Positions 58,301-64,000 of a DNA stretch of 64,000 bases are shown here, in pieces. Origin of the DNA: Moringa oleifera (taxonomy: Eukaryota; Streptophyta; Magnoliopsida; Brassicales; Moringaceae); NCBI GenBank assembly GCA_021397835.1, contig JAJFZO010000235.1, positions 248,001 to 312,000 of the forward strand, given 5' to 3'. The position numbers and the translations under genes are program-made. How positions within the stretch are numbered: position 1 is the first letter of the stretch; the number at the start of each line of letters is the position of its first letter. The notes beneath the pieces were generated by a model. The model had not been told where the DNA came from. It searched no databases and saw nothing but the letters and a program-made list of their open reading frames with translations.

Positions 58301-61300
58301 ACTCATAAAAATAATTAAGTTAAAATTACTGTAAAAATATTTTTATGAAATTTAATTAATAAATTATTAATTTTAAAATTACTAAAAATAAATAATTTAT
58401 TATATAATATTAATTTTCTAAAAAAATATAAATATAAATTAAAATTTAAAATTATATTAATTATTTTTAAAATATTTACAAATTAATCAATATTTATAAA
58501 CATTTTTATTGATAATTATTATTTATATTATTTAAATAATATTATAACACTAATTTGGTGTAAATGGGTTGAAAATGAAAAAAATTTGGTGTTGCAATAT
58601 TTTAAAAAGATTTTTTTTTATAACATCAAATTGATGTTAAATTTAGTGTATAAGGTTGGAGATAGCCTAATGAATTGCATCATTTATTTGAGTAATTTTT
58701 AGAGCAATTCAAATTTCAAAAAATTGTTAATTCATAAAAAGTTTCCAATTGGGCATTGTGGCTAGACGTTGGTATAATGTTACATTTAAATGGCAAAGGA
58801 TGCATACATGCTACCCTATCTAGTGCATCTATAGCCACACATGGCTACATAAGAGTCCAACACAACTTAGGCCCATGGTCTAGCCCTACTAACCTATGTA
58901 ATCAACACCCACAACACGTGTCACGCCTCACAACATGCTTGGGTAGGGCACTTTTAGCTTGGCTAGCACACCTTGTGCTATAGCATGCTAGGTCTTGTAC
59001 TCATATCATGCCTGATATGGATAGTCATGGCCACCCTTTCGTGCCTTTGCACCAATTACTCGTAGCATGCTCACTGGGCACACGATTTAGGGACATAGCG
59101 ACAAGGGGCTAGCTTATGTGGGGCTAGCTCATTTCTTGCCTTGGCTGCCATGCCTAATGTCGCAGCATACTAGGCCTTGTGCCCATGTCATGTGCACTGG
59201 GTTTTCCATGCCCAGTGGCTCCCCATATGGGTAGGCAGGCACGAGCACGCATGACCCGTGAGTGCCAACCAACCAAGTGAGCTCTGCCCCTTAAAGAATC
59301 TTAAATGAAAATTCACTTCTCGTAAGAGGAAACATGAATATGTCTGAGTCATCATAATGTGTCTAAAAAATTATTTACAAGGAATTTTGATTTGCAATTT
59401 TGCAATAATGATGTCTACTAACCTAAAAAATTTCATAATTTTCCAAGAATCCAATCTTTTTTAATGGATTTTATACCAAAAATATTCAAAAAATCATGAA
59501 AAATAGCCCATGAGTCAGAATGCGCTAACTTTGAGGGGCTAACTCCTAATGATTATTGGAGTCATTTTGAGAGCAATTCAACAATCAAAAGACCATCAAT
59601 TTATAAAAACCTCACAACTGTGCATTGTGGCCAACACCTTGGTGCAGCATTGCCTCTAAATGGCTCAAGGTTAATGCATGCTGCCCTATTTAGTGCACCC
59701 ACAACCAGCCATGGCTGCCTTGAGAGTCCAGTAAAGCTTAAGGCCATGGTCTAGTCTAATAAAGCTTGGAGTCATATTATCAACAACCAAAACACATATG
59801 ACGCCTCACAGCGTGCGAGGGGCACTAATGGCTTGGCTGACAAGCCTTCTGCTATAGCATGCTGGGCTCTTCACCCATTTCATGCCAATTGGGGACAGCC
59901 ATGGCTATCCTCCTATGGACTAGATGACATAGCGCTCGTGGCACGCTCATTAGGAACATGATCAAGGGATGTTACGATAAAGGGCTGGCTCGTATCGGCC
60001 CCTCTTAGCTTCGTTGGTGAGCCTTGTGCCACAGCACATTGTGCCTAGCGCCCATGCCATGTGCATTAGGTTTCTCATACCCAATGCCTGCCCATGTGGA
60101 TGGGCAAGGATAGAGCACCCATTACTTGTAAGTGCCCACCAAGCAAGCGAGCTCCTCCTCCTTAAAGAGTCTTAAATGAAAATTTAAATCTACACGAGAA
60201 AATGAAATATTTCTATGCCATCATAATGGATCTAAAAATTATTTACAAGGAGTTTTGTGCTGAAATCATGCAAAGATGTAAAGAATAAGTAGATCTACCA
60301 ACATGAAAAATTTTATACTTTTTTAAGTATCCAATTTTTTTGTATGGATTTTATATAGTCAAAAATAACCCGTGAGTTCCAATGCTCCCACATTTGATAA
60401 TAACACTCCTAATGAATTGCATGATTTATTTGAGTCTTTTTTGGAGCAATTCAACAATCAAAAGACCATCAATTCATAAAAAGTTCACAACTAATCAAAA
60501 GACCATCAATTCATAAAAAGTTCATAACTAGCCATTATGGCCAATGCATTGGTGTGGCGTTGCCTCTAAATTGTTTACGATTTATGCACACTACCTTGTC
60601 CAATGCATTTACGAGCACCTATGTCTATGCTGAGAGTCTAGCACAATTTAGGGCCACGGTCTAGCCCAACTAGCCCATATAATCAATATCAACATCAAAT
60701 GCGATACCTTGTAGCATGCTTACATGAGACACTCTTGGCTTGGCTACTGTGCCTTGTGTTACAGCACAGTGGCCTGTGCACCCATGATGTGTCTATGAGG
60801 ACAGTCATGTTTGATCTCCACGCCCTTGGGCCAAGCACTTGTGGCACATACATTTGGCACACGATTGAGAGAAGTAGCGACGAGGTCTAGCTCACACCTA
60901 GCTCTCTTGGCTTGGTTGGCACATCTTATGCCCCAGCAAGCTGGACATTGCACCTATGGCATGTGCATTGGGTTTCGCATGTCCAACGCTTGCCTATATG
61001 GGTAGACAGACGCGAGCATTCAGGGCCTGTGAGTACCTACTAAGCATGGGAACTCTTCCCTTCGAAAGAGTCTTTAATCAAAATTCACTTCTGGCAAGAG
61101 GAAACATCAATATGTCTATGTCTTCATAATAGGTCTAAAAATTTATTTATAGGGAGTTTTAAACTGAAATTTTGCATTAATATAGAGAATAATCAAGTCT
61201 ATTAACAAAAAAAATTAAAATTTTCAAAGAATCAAATATTTTTTTAACGAATTTTAAAACATCAAAATTTTTTAAAAAATTATAAAAAATAACCCATGAG

Positions 61301-64000
61301 TTTGAACATTCCTAAATTTGAGGGGCAAACTCCTAAGGAATTGCATGATTTATTTTAGCTTTTTTTTTGAGCAATTTAACAATTGAAAGGCTGTTAATGC
61401 ACAAAATGCTCACAATTAGGCATTACGACCAACATGTTGGGGCAATGTTACCTCTAGATGGCCTAAGGTGCATAACTGCTACCATGTCTAGTCCACTTAC
61501 AGCCATCTAAGATTGCCCTGTGACTTTAGCATAGCTTGGAGCCATGGTCTAGCCTAGCTAGCCATGTAATTAATAACCACAGCACGTGTTATGCCTCACA
61601 ACGTGCTTGTGGCTTGCTAGTGTGGGGCGCTTTTAGCTTGATCGGCATGCTTGTGTTATATCACTCTAGGCCTTATGCCCATGTTATGTTATGCCTACTA
61701 GGGATAGTTATGGCTATTCTTCCATGCCCATGGACCAGGTGGGATGGTGCTCATGGCACGTTGATTGAGCACGTAATCAAGGGATGTTATGATGAAAGGT
61801 TGGCACACATAAGCCCCCTTGGCTTGGCTGGCATACCTTGTGCTACAGAACACTAGGCCTTACGCTGAAGCCATGTCCATTGAGTTTCTCACACCTAGCA
61901 CTTACTCATGTGTGTGGATAGGGAGGTAGCATGCAAGATCCATAAGTGCCTATCAACCAGGTGAGCTCTTCCCCCTTAAAATGTCTTAAATGAACTTCAC
62001 TTCTAGTAGAAAAAAACATCAACATGTGTAAGCTGTCATAATCCATTTAAAAAATTATTTTTAACAAGTTTTCAGCTAAAATCTTGGCCAGATGTAGAGA
62101 ATGATCAACACTACTAACATAAAAAATTTTGAAATTTTCTAAGCATATAATTTTTTGTATGAATTTTTGCAGTAAAAAATTCAAAAAATCATGAAAAATT
62201 ACTCATGAGGTTGAATACTCCCATATTTGAGGGGTAGACTCCTAACAAATTACGTGATTTATTTGAGTACTTTTGGAGCAATCAAAAATCTAAAGATCAT
62301 CAATTCATAAAAAGTTTATAATTACCCATTGCAGCTACCACATTAATGTAGTGTTGCCTCTAAATGGCCTAGGGTTCATGCATGCTACCCTGTCCATTGC
62401 ACCTGTAGGCACCCATAGCTGTACTGAGAGTCCAACATTGGTTTGATCCATGGGCTAGCTTAGCTAGTCCATGTAATCAACACCAATAACACGTTCAACA
62501 CGTTGCAACATGCTTGCTTCTTGCTTGTGTGGGGCGCTCTTGGCTTTGCTAGCTTGCCTTGTGTTACAGCACATTGGGCCTTATGCTGATGCCATGTTTG
62601 ATAGGGACAATCATGGCTAGGCTCTTATGCCCAAGCAATGTGATGCTCGTGGCATGTTTGCTAGGCACACAATTGAGGTATGTAGCGATGAAAAGCTGGC
62701 TTGCATGGGGCTCTCTTGGCTTAGCTGGCACGCCTTATGCCCCTACATATTGGACACTGTGTCCATGCCATGTGCGCTGGGTTTCCTATGCTCAGTGCCT
62801 ACTTATGTGGAAGGTGAGGCATGAGCATGCATGATCCATGAGCGCCTACAAAGTAGGTGAGCTCTTCTCTCTTAAAAGGTCTTAAATGACATATCACTTC
62901 CGGTTAGAGGAAACATTAGTATGTCTGAGCTATCATAATGGGTCTAAAAAATTATTTACAAAGAGTTTAAGATGAAATATTGTAAAGATGTTGAGAAAAA
63001 TCAGATCTAACAACATAAAAATTTCAAAATTTTTTGAGCATCCAATTTTTACGTATGAATTTTGTACAATCAAAAATTCAAAAAACATGAAAAATAGCCT
63101 ATGACTTTCAATGCTTCCATATTAAAGGGGCAAATTATTAATGAATTATATGATTTATTTGAGTCATTTTTGGAGCAATTCAATAGTCAGAACACCATTA
63201 ATACCAAAAAAGTTCGCAATTGACCATTGTGGCTAGCACGTTGGGGTAGCGTTGCCTCTAGATGGCCTAAGGAGCATGCATGCTACCTTGTCTAGCACAC
63301 CTACGAGTACCCATGGCTGCCCTTAGAGTCCGGCATACGGGGCCATGGTTTAGCTTAGCTAACCCAAGTAATCAACCTCACAACAAGCACGATGCCTCAC
63401 AGTATACTTATGGCTTGCTTGTGTATGGCGCTCTCGCCTTATGCTATAGTATTCTAGGTTTTGCACCAATACTATGCCTGATGGGGACAGCCATTGTTAA
63501 CCTCCTGCCCCCTTGGACTAGGGCACTTATGGCATGCTAGTTGGGCACAGTATCAAGTGATGTATCCATGATGGGTTACATAGGGCTATGATGCCTTGTC
63601 TGGCATGTCTTATGCTATAACACATTGGGCCTTGCGATGAAGGCATGTGTCCTAGGTACCCCATGCCGAATGCTTGCCCATGTGGGTAGGTAAGGGGGAT
63701 GCATACATGGCCCGTGAGCACCTATCAAGCAGGTGAGCTCGTGCCCCTTAAAGTGTTTTAAATGAAAATTCATTTCCGATAAGAGAAAACATCAATATGT
63801 CACAGTCATCTTAATATGTCTAACAAATTACTTACAAGGAGCTTTGAACTAAATTTTTTCATAGATATTAAAAATAATTAGATATGCCAACATCAAAATT
63901 TTCAAAATTTTCTGAGCATTTCATTTTTCTAATGAATTTTATATAGTAAAAAATTTTAAAAGAAATAAAAAATAGCCCTTGAGTCAAAATGCTCCCTAAT
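55309..64000. repeat. ~900-bp spacer satellite array, last block, continues past window
   Basis: CTTAAATGAAAATTCACTT anchors are at about 55604, 56508, 57390, 59288, 60168, 61070, 61978, 62876 and 63753. Spacing is 877-908 bp, apart from the 57390-59288 interval, which holds a 1031-bp MITE. Near 60495-60525 a small internal duplication of the AATCAAAAGACCATCAATTC region is present. The window ends inside the AT-rich half of a unit. Confidence 0.9.
57637..58667. mobile_element. Harbinger-type (PIF/Harbinger) MITE, 1031 bp, TSD TAA
   Basis: The left terminus is GGCCGTCTCCAACGAAG. The right terminus read on the minus strand is GGCTATCTCCAACCTTA. They match at 11 of the first 13 bases. TAA flanks both sides (57634-57636, 58668-58670), as expected for PIF/Harbinger insertions into TWA. 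A diverged extra copy of the end motif (CATCTCCAACGAGACGG) lies just inside at about 57692. The interior is over 80% A/T by eye with no coding frame. The host ~900-bp unit continues exactly across the insertion (CCTAA | TGAATTGCAT). Confidence 0.88.

Noticed and set aside
11757..64000. Centromeric satellite
   Set aside because: The ~900-bp unit is part of an rDNA spacer. No centromeric retrotransposon is seen and nothing here shows a centromere role.
1..64000. tRNA and 5S rRNA genes
   Set aside because: Looked for conserved A/B box words and 5S internal control words by eye and saw none. A tRNAscan-SE and 5S covariance search would be decisive.

Overview
The window is plant nuclear DNA, almost certainly from a flowering plant. 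It contains no intact protein-coding gene that I can recognise. It is a graveyard of 35S ribosomal DNA (18S-ITS1-5.8S-ITS2-26S plus intergenic spacer), spacer-derived satellite repeats and DNA transposons. The plant assignment rests on degenerate but clearly alignable plant 18S, 5.8S and 26S sequence, on CACTA (En/Spm) elements with CACTA termini and Ptta/TNP2-type transposase remnants, and on a Harbinger-type MITE with a TAA target duplication. I cannot name the species.

Layout. 1-11756 is AT-rich transposon territory. It holds a decayed minus-strand CACTA element (about 201-5700) with a TNP2-like transposase remnant and a Ptta/TNPA-like remnant fused to a Ulp1-type (C48) protease domain. 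A ~112-bp tandem repeat follows (6298-7855), split by a complete 1085-bp CACTA-type MITE, and then about 3.9 kb with nothing recognisable. 11757-64000 is the rDNA-derived block: ~900-bp satellite units (11757-17465), an 18S/ITS1/5.8S pseudogene on the PLUS strand (17471-19288), a ~3.3-kb insertion starting with a CACTA-type end (19286-22635), ~295-bp repeats (22640-24620), a minus-strand 26S fragment (25201-26668), a long ~900-bp array (26669-38920), and a minus-strand patchwork of 26S, unassigned sequence and 18S (38925-40113). Then comes an essentially whole intergenic spacer (40114-48284), a minus-strand 26S/ITS2/5.8S/ITS1/18S pseudo-unit (48285-52603), residual spacer (52604-53620), another 26S piece (53621-55308), and ~900-bp satellite to the window end, interrupted by a 1031-bp Harbinger-type MITE (57637-58667).

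How it fits together. Read on the minus strand, 48284 down to 40114 has the order of a plant rDNA spacer: 26S 3' end, short 3' spacer, ~200-bp subrepeats, ~900-bp repeats, a ~110-bp linker, ~295-bp repeats, presumed 5' ETS, 18S 5' end. The satellite arrays elsewhere are therefore best explained as amplified spacer repeats. All rRNA copies carry many C-to-T/G-to-A changes and internal deletions, so the locus looks like a silenced, methylated, decaying rDNA site. The one plus-strand unit implies an inversion or independent insertion.

I found no new enzymatic or defence system. The observations most worth pursuing are the multi-tier spacer architecture, Pol I initiator-like motifs repeated in the ~295-bp units, the inverted unit, the linker block found in three different contexts, and two transposon insertions whose removal restores the host-repeat period.
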